64,000 nt of DNA from Rhabdornis inornatus (lineage: Eukaryota; Chordata; Aves; Passeriformes; Rhabdornithidae). A program made the position numbers and the translations under genes. The DNA lies in assembly GCA_013397075.1 (NCBI GenBank), contig VWZS01006772.1:5709-69708 (forward strand). Reading direction: 5' to 3'. The stretch's first letter is position 1. Each line of letters starts with the position of its first letter. This document shows, in pieces, positions 12,857-24,572 of the stretch. The notes under the pieces are model-generated. The model worked only from the letters and a program-made list of their open reading frames with translations. It ran no database searches and was not told where the DNA came from.

Positions 12857-12927
12857 TTGAACCGAGATGAAACTTCATCAGCAGCTTTCTGGTATTGCTC
12901 AGTGGTGACTTTGTAGAACTGGGCACT
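12857..12927 (-). CDS. CHCHD3: CHCHD3 (MIC19) internal exon, end of the helical region
   Basis: This 71-bp exon has a strong acceptor on the minus strand (GTTTTTTCTTCCAG) and a consensus donor (GTGAGT). It is read in phase 0 from the previous exon and leaves two bases (AA) of a split lysine codon. The peptide is SAQFYKVTTEQYQKAADEVS, then SRF(K). It matches the CHCHD3 stretch just before the C-terminal CHCH domain (family pattern FY.VTTEQYQKAA.EV...FK). The Y-x-V-T-T-E-Q-Y-Q-K-A-A core separates it from CHCHD6. The next exon should carry the twin CX9C cysteines that Mia40 oxidises in the intermembrane space; I searched 1-12856 for it by eye and did not see it, so it probably lies beyond the window. 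Both splice sites and the reading frame look intact, so nothing suggests a pseudogene. Confidence 0.92.
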
Positions 12928-12936
12928 CTGGAAGAA

Positions 12937-13589
12937 AAAACAGAATAAATACAGATTTCAGTTAGTACTGTTTACAGGCATGTTAATATCTAGTCAATAG
13001 AGCTGATGATTTTGGATTTGTTTCAAAAACCCCTCAAACCTAACCAAAAAATGACCAAGTTTCAGAAATCACTTGATTTTGGGGTGGTTTTTTTAAATAA
13101 GTGTGTCTTGATTATGCAAAAGAAATGGCTCTTGGGGAAGAAACTCTAAAGGAAATGAGGTAAGAATCCCATATTCAGCACAAGGTGCTCCTGGAGTCTT
13201 TGCAACCTCTTTATTACAAATTAAAATCAAAATCCTGATTCTTGACATTTTTGCAGTGCCCTGTTTGTGTTCCTCACACACATCTCCCCCCCTGCCTCAC
13301 AGGTGACACTGCTTCAAAGTCCCACAATAAATTAACTATGGCTCGACTTTTCCTTTTACTCTTTGCCTTGAAAATGCCTCTCTGAGGATTTCCTGGAATA
13401 TTCCAAACTCCCAGCTTGCTTCACTCAGTTGCTAGTTTTAATTCTGAAAGCCAGGCAGCTTCAGGACAGATTTTCATCTCCCCTAAACCAAGGGATGGCT
13501 TTGACTTGGTTCTACAAAATCATTAATTTCCAAAGTACAGGTAAGAGATGCTCACCAAGCAACAGAAGTTTTCTAGGTGGGAAAATGCT
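12937..13589. other. Unique intronic sequence
   Basis: It lies immediately upstream of the 71-bp exon in gene orientation. Apart from the polypyrimidine tract at the acceptor, nothing is recognised. Confidence 0.45.
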
Positions 13590-13820
13590 GTGCCAAGGGA
13601 GGCTCTGCTTTGATATTGGGAAAATTCCTTCGTGGAAAGGCTGGTCAGGCATTGGAACAGCTCCAGGGGTGGAGTCCCCATCCCTGCAGGGATTTCCAAG
13701 CCCTGTGGATGTGGCACCTGGGGACATGGCTCAGTGGTGGCCTTGACAATGCTGGGAATGGCTGGACTCCATGACTTTAAAGGTCTTTTCCAGCCTAAAG
13801 AATTCTGTGATCCTACAGCC
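13590..13820 (+). mobile_element. CR1 LINE 3' end, type B
   Basis: Sense-strand type B blocks GGAGTCCCCATCCCTGCAGG and AAGCCCTGTGGATGTGGCAC lead to AAAGAATTCTGTGATCCTAC, the CR1 terminus. It differs clearly from type A and is the reverse of the copies at 28.3, 32.5 and 59.7 kb. Confidence 0.85.
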
Positions 13821-14261
13821 TGAGATAAATCCCTGGAATGTTGTTTTGCTTCATGTCTCAATAATACAGAGGTGGCATTTTTCAGGAGGTTTTTATAGCC
13901 TCGGCACAGCTGGACCTCAGCTGTAATAACCAAGGCACCTGGCTGCCCAGCTGGAGGGAGAAAGCAAAGTTTAGGCAGCTCAAAACTTCTCTGAAACTAT
14001 TTTCCTTGCAATGCTGGTGGAAACAGGGTGTGGAAAGGCAAAAAGGTTGTGCTGGCACTTGCAAGAACTCCGGTGTAGCTTTGAGTCATCAGCATCCCAG
14101 GGAGTGATGTTAACATGGCAACAAAATCCTGCCAATCCCACACTGTGTGATTACACCAAACACAGATGAATTCTTCTTTTAACAACCTGGGACTTTATCC
14201 TGTGCTTCAGAGTTACTGATGCCTCAATATTGATCTGGCATCTTCCAAATATTTCATTTGT
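13821..14261. other. Unique intronic sequence
   Basis: Nothing recognised. Confidence 0.45.
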
Positions 14262-14615
14262 GTCAGACTGAGGGAGCTGGGATTGTTCACCTGGAGAAGA
14301 AAAGGTTCTGGGAGAGCTCAGAGCCCCTAAAGGGGCTCCAGGAGAGCTGGAGAGGGACTGGGGACAAGGCATGGAGGGACAGGACACAGGGAATGGCTTC
14401 CCACTGCCAGAGGGCAGGCATAGATGGGACCTTGGGAATTAGGAATTCCTGACAGAGAAGCTGTGGCTGCCCCTGGATCCCTGGAATGCGCAAGGCCAGG
14501 TTGGACATTGGGCTTGGAGCACCCTGGGATGATGGAAGGTGTCCCTCCCATGGCAGGGGTGGCACTGGGTGTCCTTTAAGGTCCCTTCCAACCCAAACCA
14601 TTCCATGAATCCGTA
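14262..14615 (+). mobile_element. CR1 LINE 3' end, type A
   Basis: It starts at GAGGGAGCTGGGATTGTTCA and ends AACCCAAACCATTCCATGAAT. Relative to sister copies it lacks about 20 bp between 'ggaattcct' and 'cagagaagctgtgg', a small internal deletion. Confidence 0.88.
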
Positions 14616-15350
14616 ACACACGTGGATGCCACGATCCAGCCCATGACAAGCATAATTCCAATTTTAATTTTGGGGAAAATAAAGCAGTTTAGCTTAAGAC
14701 ATTGATGTATGGAAAAGCAATATGATGAAAACATTTTTAGGGGGAAAAAAATGGAAAAGGCTGTAAGTGGAGAGATCACTCTTCCATAAAAGTCACAGAT
14801 GACACAGGTCTGTGGTCACTGGATGAGTAAACATGTCCTGAGGAATATTTATCATTTTATGAGCAGTGCAGGTCTCACTCCTGCAAAAACACTTCCTGAA
14901 ATTCCAAAAGAGGCAACACCGCTACAAAAAAAAAATGCAAAGAAAACCATTTTCCCTTCCCACTTAAAGATTTCATCTTCCAAGCTTCCTCCTTGCAAAC
15001 AACAATCTTGAAATGTACCAAAAAGAGTGAATAAAACGCCAGCTCCAGACAGGGCTAAAATTGTACTGCAGGGCTAATATTTTCTCACAAATGATAACAA
15101 ATAGGGTAAGAGGCAATGCAGGCAAAGGTCAGGCTCGGATCAGCAGGAGCAGAGAGCTCTGCTGCACTCCCCACTGCCAGCCCCACACCTCATCACTCAC
15201 CTGCACTCCCAGCCAGCTCTCCCCGCACGCCACCCGCGCTTCATTTGATTTTTCATAAATCATCGCTGGCTGCTGAGCAAATGGAAGTGGAATTCTCCTC
15301 ACACCAGGGACCCCCTGGCATCCAGCAACCCCAGCTGCCCAACCCCAGGC
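14616..15350. other. Unique intronic sequence with a GC-richer patch
   Basis: The patch at about 15130-15245 is richer in C and in CpG (CCCCGCACGCCACCCGCGCT) than its surroundings. It is too short and CpG-poor to be called an island. No exon found. Confidence 0.4.
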
Positions 15351-15425
15351 TGATGGGATGGGGTGGGATGGGATGGGATGGGATGGGATGGGATGGGATG
15401 GGATGGGATGGGATGGGATGGGATG
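15351..15425 (+). repeat. (GGGAT)n pentanucleotide array
   Basis: There are about 14 copies of GGGAT with one GGGGT variant near 15360. Three reading frames per strand stay open, giving MGWDGMGWD on the top strand and IPSHPIPSHP on the bottom; these frames are not genes. Confidence 0.98.
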
Positions 15426-15987
15426 AGCCTGTGACGAGGTGAGCATGGTTGAGGCAGGGCTGAGATGATGAATGGCTCTCCATCACCCCCTGTCCCCTCC
15501 CAGGCCAACACAGACTAGAATCTTATTTAGGCTGCCATTTATCTTTCTTTGGCCTGGTCAATAAAGATGAACAGAACAGTTGTAAGGATCGATTGCAATT
15601 TTTTCTCATTTTCAAGCATGAAGGAGCATTTCTGACATAAAAACAATATTCAGGGTGTACTTGTTCTGCTTTTTAATTGCAGCTCAAGTGATCAACTGAG
15701 CTGCTCTGTATGCCCAGAAGTTTTAATCCTACAAGCTATCATGAAATAATTTGTTATCTTAGATGAAGTGTGCTGTTTGTTGGCTCAGGTCTACTATTGA
15801 AATCCACTCAGATTCTGTTAGAGATAAACTCTCTGTAACCCAGAGATGAAGTTTTGTTTTCTAAGTACTCCCTAATCCTCCAGATAAAAGTGCAGTGGTC
15901 ATTTCCCTAAATACAGATTAAAAATGGTGCTGTAACATCATTTCCTCATCTCCAGATAAAGGCAGACATTTATTATCCTCATCCCTG
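15426..15987. other. Unique intronic sequence
   Basis: Nothing recognised. Confidence 0.45.
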
Positions 15988-16112
15988 CAAGTGTCCAAGG
16001 CCAGGCTGGACAGGGCTTGGAGCAACCTGGGACAGTGGGAGGTGTCCCTGCCATGGCAGGGGTGGCACTGGATGAGTTTAAAGTCCCCTTCAAAGCCAAA
16101 TCCAGAGGTTTT
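15988..16112 (+). mobile_element. CR1 LINE 3' terminal fragment
   Basis: AAGTGTCCAAGGCCAGGCTG begins the piece. It continues through GGAGGTGTCCCTGCCATGGC and degrades at 'cccttcaaagccaaatcca', so the terminal 8-bp motif is lost. Confidence 0.85.
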
Positions 16113-17397
16113 GGCCCAAATGTAATAAAGATATTGCAGTAAAATTCAGTGACAAGCGGTGCCTTTTCCAGAGTCACCCTCAATATGAACTGAGAGAAAC
16201 AGAGGCTGAACAAGAAGTTAAAGACAACTTCAATTTTAATTCTAAACCCAACCAATTTGCCCCGATACATACACAGAGCCACAGAAAATGCAAATAATGC
16301 CATAAGTCAGGCAGGGAAAAATGAGATCTGGCCACGGGTAAAAGTGTTTTCACCACGTCTGCCACTGAAATAATTTTCCCTGAGCAAAAGTGGGAGCAGA
16401 AGCTTCTTAAAGCTGGAGGAATAAGAGGAGAATTATTTCTCTCGACAGCTCTGATTCAAAGGTCTGTGTAAGAAAATAAATTCCTGGAGCCCCTCAGAAG
16501 GTCACTGTTTTGTCTGCATGGGGGACCTCAAAGCACGAGCACACGTTTCACTCTGGGCTGAAAATCTTCAGATTTGCAACCAGGGAAAGTTCTGAGAGAT
16601 CCTGTGTCATCCAAGCTGATAAAAGATTATCAAAAGAACCAGGAGGACTTGAGATCCCTCATTTAATTTCACCAGAGATACTTCACCTGTATGCACTATT
16701 TTATTAAAAATGTGGTGAAACTGTTTTTACTGCAGACAGACCACGACTGATTTGGGCATTGAATTCTTGCTTTTAAGCCCTTAAAGCCCTGAAGAGATCC
16801 ATTACAAGAGTAACATTCATGCAATCTATTTATTTTTTTTTTAATTAAATTTAATAGTTACGTAGTTAAAGTTGATTTGACAAAGAAAAAATGACTTTTG
16901 ACTTGCATACAAAAGAGACAAGTCTGCCCTTTGCTTCAAGTTAGTGCTGGGAAAGACAAAAATGAGCCCAGCTTGACTCCAGCTCAGCTCAGCACCTGCT
17001 CCACCCACCAAAGGAACCAAGGGCTTGGGCTGTTTGGCACCTTTGAGAATCAGGGGAGAATTTTTAATTTAAAGACTTCTCTTTCCTTCTCATCCTCCCC
17101 CACGGAAAGACTCAAAGCATCGGCAGGCAAAGATTATCCTGTTCCCTGAATGGCAAATTGGGAAGTTTTCTGTGCCTCTTTTTAATCCATTTCTGCTGCA
17201 GTTAAGCTTCTTTTCTCCTTTAATTGTACTTGTGACCATTTCATCTGAGGATCTTTAACAAAGCCATTTGTGGATAATAGGGAGCATTTTGTTTTAATCA
17301 TCCTGTTGACACAGAGCTCCAGATCTGAACGGCCTTAAAAGAGATTTCCAAAGCCACAAGGAAATTGTTTCACTTATTTTAGTCCAAACTCAAGACT
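16113..17397. other. Unique intronic sequence
   Basis: It has a T-rich run near 16830-16842 and no exon or repeat that I recognise. Confidence 0.45.
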
Positions 17398-17715
17398 GAC
17401 CAGGTTGTTCCAAGCCCTATCCTTGGACTTGGACATTCCAGGGATCCAGGGGTGGCCACACTGCTCTGGGAATTCCAGCCCAGCCAGCAATTCCTAATTC
17501 CCAAGATCCCACCCCAATCTCCCCTTTTTTCCAGTCTGAAGCCATTCCCTATGTCCTGTCCCTCTGTCCCTTGTCCCCAGTCCCTCTCCAGCTCTCCTGG
17601 AGCCCTTTAGCCTTTTAGGGGCTCGGAGCTCTCCCTGGAATTTTCTCTTCTCCATATGAACATTCCCAGCTCTCCCAGCCTGGCTCCAGCCCTGGAGCAG
17701 CTCCAGGGCCTCCTC
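17398..17715 (-). mobile_element. CR1 LINE, type A, lacking its 3' terminus
   Basis: The antisense copy starts internally at CCAGGTTGTTCCAAGCCCTA, missing about 100 bp of the usual 3' end. It runs to TCCAGCCCTGGAGCAGCTCC. Confidence 0.88.
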
Positions 17716-18611
17716 TGGACTACAGAGCAAAAAGCAAGATTAGAAGAAATAAACTTTCAAACATCCAGTCATCTTTCATGTTTGGAACTGCCACCAAGTG
17801 AGCGAGGAGAGAAGGAATTAGGGAAGAAAAGAGAACAAAAAAAGAATAAAACCATCAACTGTTCTGTGCCTCTACCCCAGTTCCAAATTACATTAAATTA
17901 CAGCTTTATAAATATGACCATTCCAATGGCATTTTAATTTGAATTTAAAGCCTCTATTTGTCCCTGAATTGATTTTAATAAGCTATGGAAAACCAAGCAT
18001 TTAACATCAGACAGCTTCCCAAGTAACACTGCATCTTCATTCTGCCTCCAAATGATCTATGGATGAGGGAATTTCTTCTGAAATGTCAGCAGATCAGGCC
18101 TGTGCTTGAATTTTTAGATAAGTTATTCTTTATACAAGTTCTGACTGCTCTCATTTGATCCAGCTGCTCTAGTCAGTCAATTGGTGCAGTTTTTATTCCA
18201 GAGATGAAACTAAGGATGTCCAAATCCACATTCAGAGATCCTACATAACACTTAAGACTTCTACTCTTGTTTTTAAATTGCACTCAGTGGGAGAAAGTTC
18301 TCTGCATCTGCTACAGGGCTGAAAATCAGTTTTTTATGAAATCTATTCAAATGGACCATCTTTCCACAAAAAAAATAGTTGCTGCCCAAAGCAAACCAGT
18401 TTTCCAATCCTGCACTACAGCTTAAAACATGCTTAAAAGGAGAACAAACAAATCCCTTCCACCACAACTCAGGACAATTCAGAAACCAAAGCTGAATGGA
18501 CAGAGCAGGGGATGAGCTTTTACAGCACAGAGGAGAACTTTTTAATGTGCAGTAAGTGGGACAAGTGGCTGCAAGGCAGGGAGAGGGAATTCAAATTGAA
18601 AGAGAAATCCC
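17716..18611. other. Unique intronic sequence
   Basis: Nothing recognised. Confidence 0.45.
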
Positions 18612-18720
18612 ACAGAAAAAAACCAAAAAAACCCAAAAACAAACAAACAAACAAAAAAAAAACACCAAAAAGAACAAAAAAAACAAAACAAAAAAAAAAA
18701 CACCAACAAAAACAAGAATA
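18612..18720 (+). repeat. A-rich low-complexity tract with (AAAC)n
   Basis: About 110 bp of A with scattered C, including AAACAAACAAACAAAC. The lysine-rich frames over it are meaningless. It forms the left edge of the duplicated block and would be hard to sequence or assemble. Confidence 0.95.
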
Positions 18721-19027
18721 AAAGGATCCTGGGCTGAGCCTAGAGAGGACACCCAGATAAGGAAACTGAGGCTAAGGCAATTATCAGGATTTTGGTGGTG
18801 CTTGCCTAGAGCTCCCTATTTCAAATTCAAGTGCAAGACATCTCTTCTGCCTTTAGAACATCTTTTCTTTTGACTTTAGGCATCTCTTCTGCCTTTAGAA
18901 AACTTCCTGTCCTGGAGGAAGCTGGGTCAGGACCAGGCTGTCCCCGGGACAGAAGAAAAGCCTTTACTGTTACAGACTGGAGGGAGGATTTGGGACACAA
19001 AAAACACTCAGTACCTGTTCCTACAGG
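18696..19027 (+). repeat. First copy of a 332-bp perfect direct duplication
   Basis: It runs from AAAAACACCAACAAAAACAA to GTACCTGTTCCTACAGG and is identical by eye to 19029-19360. Inside it a 20-bp word, CATCTCTTCTGCCTTTAGAA, occurs twice, at 18839 and 18881. Confidence 0.95.
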
Positions 19028-19028
19028 N
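19028..19028. other. Single ambiguous base (N), probable assembly joint
   Basis: This is the only N in the window. It falls exactly between two identical 332-bp blocks, as expected when overlapping contig ends are placed side by side and not merged. Confidence 0.85.
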
Positions 19029-19360
19029 AAAAACACCAACAAAAACAAGAATAAAAGGATCCTGGGCTGAGCCTAGAGAGGACACCCAGATAAGGAAACT
19101 GAGGCTAAGGCAATTATCAGGATTTTGGTGGTGCTTGCCTAGAGCTCCCTATTTCAAATTCAAGTGCAAGACATCTCTTCTGCCTTTAGAACATCTTTTC
19201 TTTTGACTTTAGGCATCTCTTCTGCCTTTAGAAAACTTCCTGTCCTGGAGGAAGCTGGGTCAGGACCAGGCTGTCCCCGGGACAGAAGAAAAGCCTTTAC
19301 TGTTACAGACTGGAGGGAGGATTTGGGACACAAAAAACACTCAGTACCTGTTCCTACAGG
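19029..19360 (+). repeat. Second copy of the 332-bp perfect direct duplication
   Basis: Offset 333 from the first copy with no visible difference. True unique sequence resumes at GAGATAAAACCCAAAAAGTA (19361). Confidence 0.95.
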
Positions 19361-19419
19361 GAGATAAAACCCAAAAAGTATCCAAAAGTGTTGAAAATGC
19401 CACAGATTCACCCAAACAA

Positions 19420-19497
19420 AAACCTGGAAGGTGTCCCTGCCTGTATGACAGATTGGAATGAGGTATTTTTTAAGGTCCCAAACCAATCTGTGATTGG
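19420..19497 (+). mobile_element. Degenerate CR1 LINE 3' terminal fragment
   Basis: CTGGAAGGTGTCCCTGCC, TTTAAGGTCCCAAACCAATC and TGTGATTG keep the order of a CR1 3' end, with several mutations and deletions. Confidence 0.65.
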
Positions 19498-20409
19498 AGC
19501 AACACATGCTCTGCCTGGCAAATGTCCTGCAGGAAGAGAATTCACTTCCCATCAGAGTTTACCTCATTCCATAATGGGTGTTTGTCAAAGATTTCAGTGA
19601 TATTCAAAGATATCAAAGATATTCAGAGTGCAGCAAGCAGGGTAAAATACTTAACTCAGTTATCAGCAGAAAATGGGGGGAAAAAAAGCGATTTTTGACC
19701 TTTTCTTTTGAATTTCTAACTCTGTTTTTCAAGCACCACTAACTAATGCCTTTAACTGCAACTATTAATGGCTCTGAAGTTTCTCCCCAGCCATGCCTCA
19801 CTTCACTTTTCTGGCCTGCTAGAACATCGATCTCTAATTTGTTAACACTCCGAGCTGCCAAAGAAAATGAAAACCTTTGTGAAAAGGACAAATCTATTCC
19901 AAGTTCTTACAGCTATTCAGCCAAGCAGCTAATCTGCATGTAATTGTGGTAGTGGTGTTAATACAAATGTGCTCAGGCTTAGAGAGGCACCTGAAAATGC
20001 ACAACTGTATTTATGGCCCCTCCTGATGACAAGAAATTTAAATCATTCCTATTTACAATTTCCCTTCTAAGCTCAGCCCCAGTGCTATTCCATGGTTTAA
20101 ATTATGCTTTCCCAATGGGGTTATTTCTCCTAAAGCAGGCTTTGCCCCCCAAAATGAATGTGGTGCATCTTTGAGGCACACAGGAATGGGAATTGCTGCT
20201 GCCAGGGGGGATGCCCAAGAAATCTAAGTTGGGAATTCCCTTCTGTTGGTGGCATCAGGTGCAGACAGCAGTACAGGAATGAGGATTTTAAATTCCTGTT
20301 GCTGGTTGCTTTTATGGAGTTAATTCTTAAATACTGGTCCAATGAGCCAGCAAAAAGCACACCACAGGGAAACACATCAGTTCAAAGCAAACCAGGAGCA
20401 GCACAAATT
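19498..20409. other. Unique intronic sequence
   Basis: Nothing recognised apart from short 'gatatcaaagatattc' self-similarity near 19598-19625. Confidence 0.45.
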
Positions 20410-20520
20410 CCAAAATCCTGGAATGGTTTGGGTTGGAAGGGACCTTCCAGACGATCCAGTTCCAACCCCCTGCCATGGGCAGGGACACCTCCCAGTAGCC
20501 CAGGGTCCCATCCAGGAATG
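20410..20520 (-). mobile_element. CR1 LINE 3' terminal fragment
   Basis: The antisense start is CCTGGAATGGTTTGGGTTGG. It then reads AGTTCCAACCCCCTGCCATG and is lost after CCCAGGGTCCCATCCAGG. Confidence 0.88.
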
Positions 20521-22914
20521 GCTGTGACTTCCAGGGATATCCCAGTGTTTTATTCCAGGGTACAGAGCTGTGCTTCCAGCATGTATCATTGCAAAGCACA
20601 CAGCTTTGCTACAGCAGCACAAAGTCAGCTCAGCCTAAATCTTCCAATCCTGCACACCCAGCTCATCCTGCATGGATGACTCCCACAAAGTCCTGAGGTG
20701 CTGGAGACTCTAAGGAAGACAATTTGAGATCATCCATGAAGCTGTTTTGGCAAAACTTCAGCAGAGACAGAGGCCAGGGCAGCCCTTCCATGGTCCATGA
20801 TTTTAAGAGGAAGCCTCAAAGTCAGAGAAATCTGAGAAAATCCCTTTAACCACCACTTGTTTCCAACTCATTTTGGCCAGCTTTTGGAAGCAGAGAGCCC
20901 ATGAAAGTGGTCATAAAAGTACTTCCCTCCAAGGATGGTGAAGGGACAGGGATCATATGGGGTTGTGGTGTCTCCAGCCTGGAAGGTCCCCAAAAATCCC
21001 CCTGTCAAAGCTCCATCTGCTCTGAGCAGGTGCTTGGACCCCCAAGGTTCCTTACAGTCAGAACAACCCCATAAATATGGAAACTCAGATCTGCCATCAG
21101 GGTGAAAATCTCTTTTGGCTTGTAGATGTGCAATCTGCTCTGCAGCTGGAGGTGAAATCCATCTTGTGGCAGCAGCCCAGCAGAAAGAATCACAGATTAG
21201 CTCTGTCTTCTTTCAAATCAATGGAAAATAGCTGGCTTTAGCTCTGTTTATTAGATCTCCCCTATCACTGCTGCCTGAGATTGGCTGCCTCAGGCCATAA
21301 TGAGTGCAAAATTAGCATTTTTTGAAAAGCACAAATAACTCACACGCCAGCCCGAGAGAGACCACGAATAAATGAAAGAAATTCTGAAATATTCTGTCTC
21401 TTTCAATCCAACAGCCCTGGCACCAGTGTCATGGCACAGGCTTGTTGCTGTTTCTCCTGCTGCTTTAAAAAGTTTTGTCTATGTTTTTTTCAGCTGGTAT
21501 TCGTGGGAACTTTCCTCAGGAAGCAGTTTGATCAATCCTATCAAATTCTCATTTTGTGGAATTATGAGCTGCAGTATCCAAATAGGATGAGTTGGATATT
21601 CAAAATCACTTTAATATTTGCATTTGGCCAGGGCAATGAACTTCTTTAAATGCTGCTGCCTCAAATACTCTGAATTTTGGTCTCACTGTCAGGTGATATT
21701 TTAATATTTGGGATCAGCAGGCGAGCAAAGAGGGGGTGAACATGGAGAGCAGATTTTTTCACTGTGCAAAGTTCATGATCCAAGTGAAAACAGCCACAAG
21801 AAAAGGCAGAAAATCTGATATCAACTGACTGACAGCTGATGCTGCTACAACAAAAGCCAAACTGTAAAAATCTACATATCAGTAACAGGTTTTGGTGATG
21901 GTGAAGCAACTGAAGAACTTCAAGGATGGTCTCTGGCAGCTGCTTTGAACACCAGGTGAGAGCAGTGAGGAGGTATCAGCACTGGTACAACAAAAATGCT
22001 GAGGATATTAAAAAATCCCTGATTAAAAACCATGTAGGTATTTGTTTGGATGAGTGATAAGCACCTGAATCCAAGTAAACTGCATTTTACACTCAGATTA
22101 GATGGAGAATTCTGCTCAGCAAGAAAGGAAACAAGCTCTGAGCACATTTAAATCAGAGTAATGTGAGAATTTTTCAGTGCTCCTCGAGGAGTGGATCCCA
22201 GCAGCCCCACTGAGCTCAGAAACTGAAGGAAGAGCAGCCACAGCTAAATCAGGTGGGATCTCCCTAAAAATCTGCTCAGACAAATTCCAGGACCTAGGAA
22301 AATGAAAGCATGACACAGTGGAATTATCAGCACCAAATACATTGATCTGGAAGTTTAAAAAGTCACAGCATTGCTCTTAATAAGGCAAAATTCCACAAAA
22401 TTCCTACACATGAGGCCAAATAATTCAAACAGAGACTTCTATAAACCTTCCTAATTTGTAACTGTGTTTTGTGACCTCTATAGATGATTCCTACTCTTTC
22501 CTGGGCTCCTTTTCCCTGCATTCCTCATTCCTGTTTATTCCCACTGTTTATTCTGTTTATTCCCACTGCCCATTCCCATCTCCCTCCTGTGGTGCCAGAG
22601 CTGTTATTCTGCATTTCAGCCACCCCACAGGTATTTGGGAGATGTTCTGTCCTACAGATGGATTTTTTTCCACTGTAACCTTTATTTTTCCTTCCCATTC
22701 CAAGTGTTCCATTGTGCTGCACACCTGCATTTCTCCAGATATTCCACCTTTTCCCTCCCTTAGTTGTTTTTGTGGATGCACTTTGTGTCACACACATTGT
22801 CCCCCTACTACAGCCATTTGTTTTAGTAAAATCTGTGAATTCAACATTTCCCTGTGTAGGGTCATAAAATGGATAACTGTATCCATCCTGGAATTTGTCT
22901 TTTAGGATGGGATT
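20521..22914. other. Unique intronic sequence
   Basis: A short tandem 'tgtttattcccac' (about 3 copies) lies at 22531-22575. The overlapping 144- and 130-codon open frames at 22.5-22.9 kb are on opposite strands and resemble nothing I know. No exon found. Confidence 0.45.
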
Positions 22915-23024
22915 CACCCCTGGAAGTGTCCAAGGCCAGGTTGGATGGGACTTGGAGCACCCTGGGATAGTGGAAGTGTCCCTGCCATGGAACTGGATGG
23001 GCTTTAAGCACTCAAAGCACTCTG
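22915..23024 (+). mobile_element. CR1 LINE 3' terminal fragment with internal deletion
   Basis: CCTGGAAGTGTCCAAGGCCA leads to CTTTAAGCACTCAAAGCACT. The usual 'ggcaggggt' stretch between CCATGG and AACTGGATG is missing. Confidence 0.8.
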
Positions 23025-24330
23025 AGATTTACAAAGACATCATAATTTAAATCCACAAATGCTCTGTTAGAGACTTGTGTTATGCCCAAATAACACCTCA
23101 CAAGTGAGAGATGAATTCATTGTAGCTCTTTCAATCATTTACAATTCTCCTTCACTCCTCACAGCAACAGGTCCAGCTGGATAAATTCCATCTCTGTATT
23201 GATTCCCCAGCTGTCTGATAACATATGGAAATACTTGTAAGTTTGGATTTTTGCATTTTACTTTATAAATTATGAGAGCTTTGAGGATAAATTTGATATA
23301 ATCAATATTTTTTCTCCTTTTTCTCCCTCCAAAGTACCAAAGTGACTCTCAAAAGCTCTCACATCTTTGATCTGGGCAGCTACAGGAGAAACATCCCTTT
23401 TGCTACTGTAAAATCTGGAATTACCTCATAGGGACAATACTCTCAGGCACAGGGTGGGATTTTTGGAGTTGTCCTGTGCAGGGCCAGGAATTCCAGCTAG
23501 CAGGACTTGTATTTATGGCACCTGCACCCTGAAATTTCCCATTTATTCTGTCTTCAAATTCTTAAAGCCTGGGCAAGAAGAGGAGTAAAACACTGCCAGT
23601 AAACTCAGTCACATAAAAAGAGGCTTGTATGTCTGAAAACTTTTAATTGCAACAACTACTGCAGCAAAAAGACATCAAATGTCCCCTCAAATACTGGCAC
23701 TAAATCCTTGTTCTGTCAACCACTGGTAAAACTCCCACTTCAAAAACGTCCCACATGCTGCATGGTACAAACACACACAGCACTTTACACTTGATTTTCC
23801 AATATAAAAGCACAGGTCTTGTAAGGATTTTTCAGTTTTTCATGAAGTTCTTTCAATTTTACAAGTACCTGAAATAATCTCTTGTCAGTTCATGGCAACA
23901 ATTCAAAGAAAAAAATTCACTGATGTTTTCTGAATTTAAAAGGGTCATTTACTGCTTTTTTAGAAGCCTTTAAAAAACCCCAATTTCTGCACAGTTTCTA
24001 ACAAAAGGAAGCCCAACCTTTACTATTATCCAATAATTCATTTCACATATACACAGCATTATTTTGTTCTGCTCAGTTGAGATGCCACTAAAAAGCTCCT
24101 GCCTGCTCAGCCACAAGAGATTCTCAAATCATCAGCATTCTGCACATTATTTTAAACATATAATTAAAGAAAGTTTCCAAAAAATTCAGTGACAGGAGCA
24201 GCAGAAACTCTTGAGAAGGAGGGAGGCTCAGGAAAGCTGTTTGAGAGGTGCAATGAATCCAGTCTGGGCTGGATTTGTTTCATGGGGAGTGTTTGGCTGG
24301 CAAGGAATTATTTGGAAGTGCAAAGTCAAA
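23025..24330. other. Unique intronic sequence
   Basis: Nothing recognised. Confidence 0.45.
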
Positions 24331-24572
24331 AAATACTGCACCTATTCAGTGGAATGAGAGGGACATGGGAGAAAAGATATCAACAGTTTTTCATTTAAAC
24401 ACAGCAAACGGAACAGCTTCAGCTACAGGCAAGTGCACAGAGCAAGGACAGACTGAGCTCCTGAGCTCTGGCACACAGGGAATGGCATTCCTGTGAAAAT
24501 TCCAGAAAAAAGGCTCTGATTTCACACTGGAGCTCTTCTTTATTCCAAAACAACTGTGATTTTCTTCTTAAA
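24331..24572 (+). repeat. Flank segment shared with 33451-33684
   Basis: AAATACTGCACCT, 'gatatcaacagtttttc', 'ggaacagcttca' and 'gctcttctttattccaaaac' recur in the same order and spacing 9.1 kb away. In both places the segment touches the 3' end of an antisense CR1. Confidence 0.85.

Noticed and set aside
15116..15511. GWDGM / IPSHP repeat 'proteins'
   Set aside because: Translations of the GGGAT pentamer array.
18750..18790. MIR-like word 'agataaggaaactgaggcta'
   Set aside because: Only about 20 bp resemble MIR, with no supporting sequence on either side.
22471..22917. Overlapping 144- and 130-codon frames
   Set aside because: They are on opposite strands, have no family resemblance and no splice or start context; AT-rich chance frames are the simpler reading.
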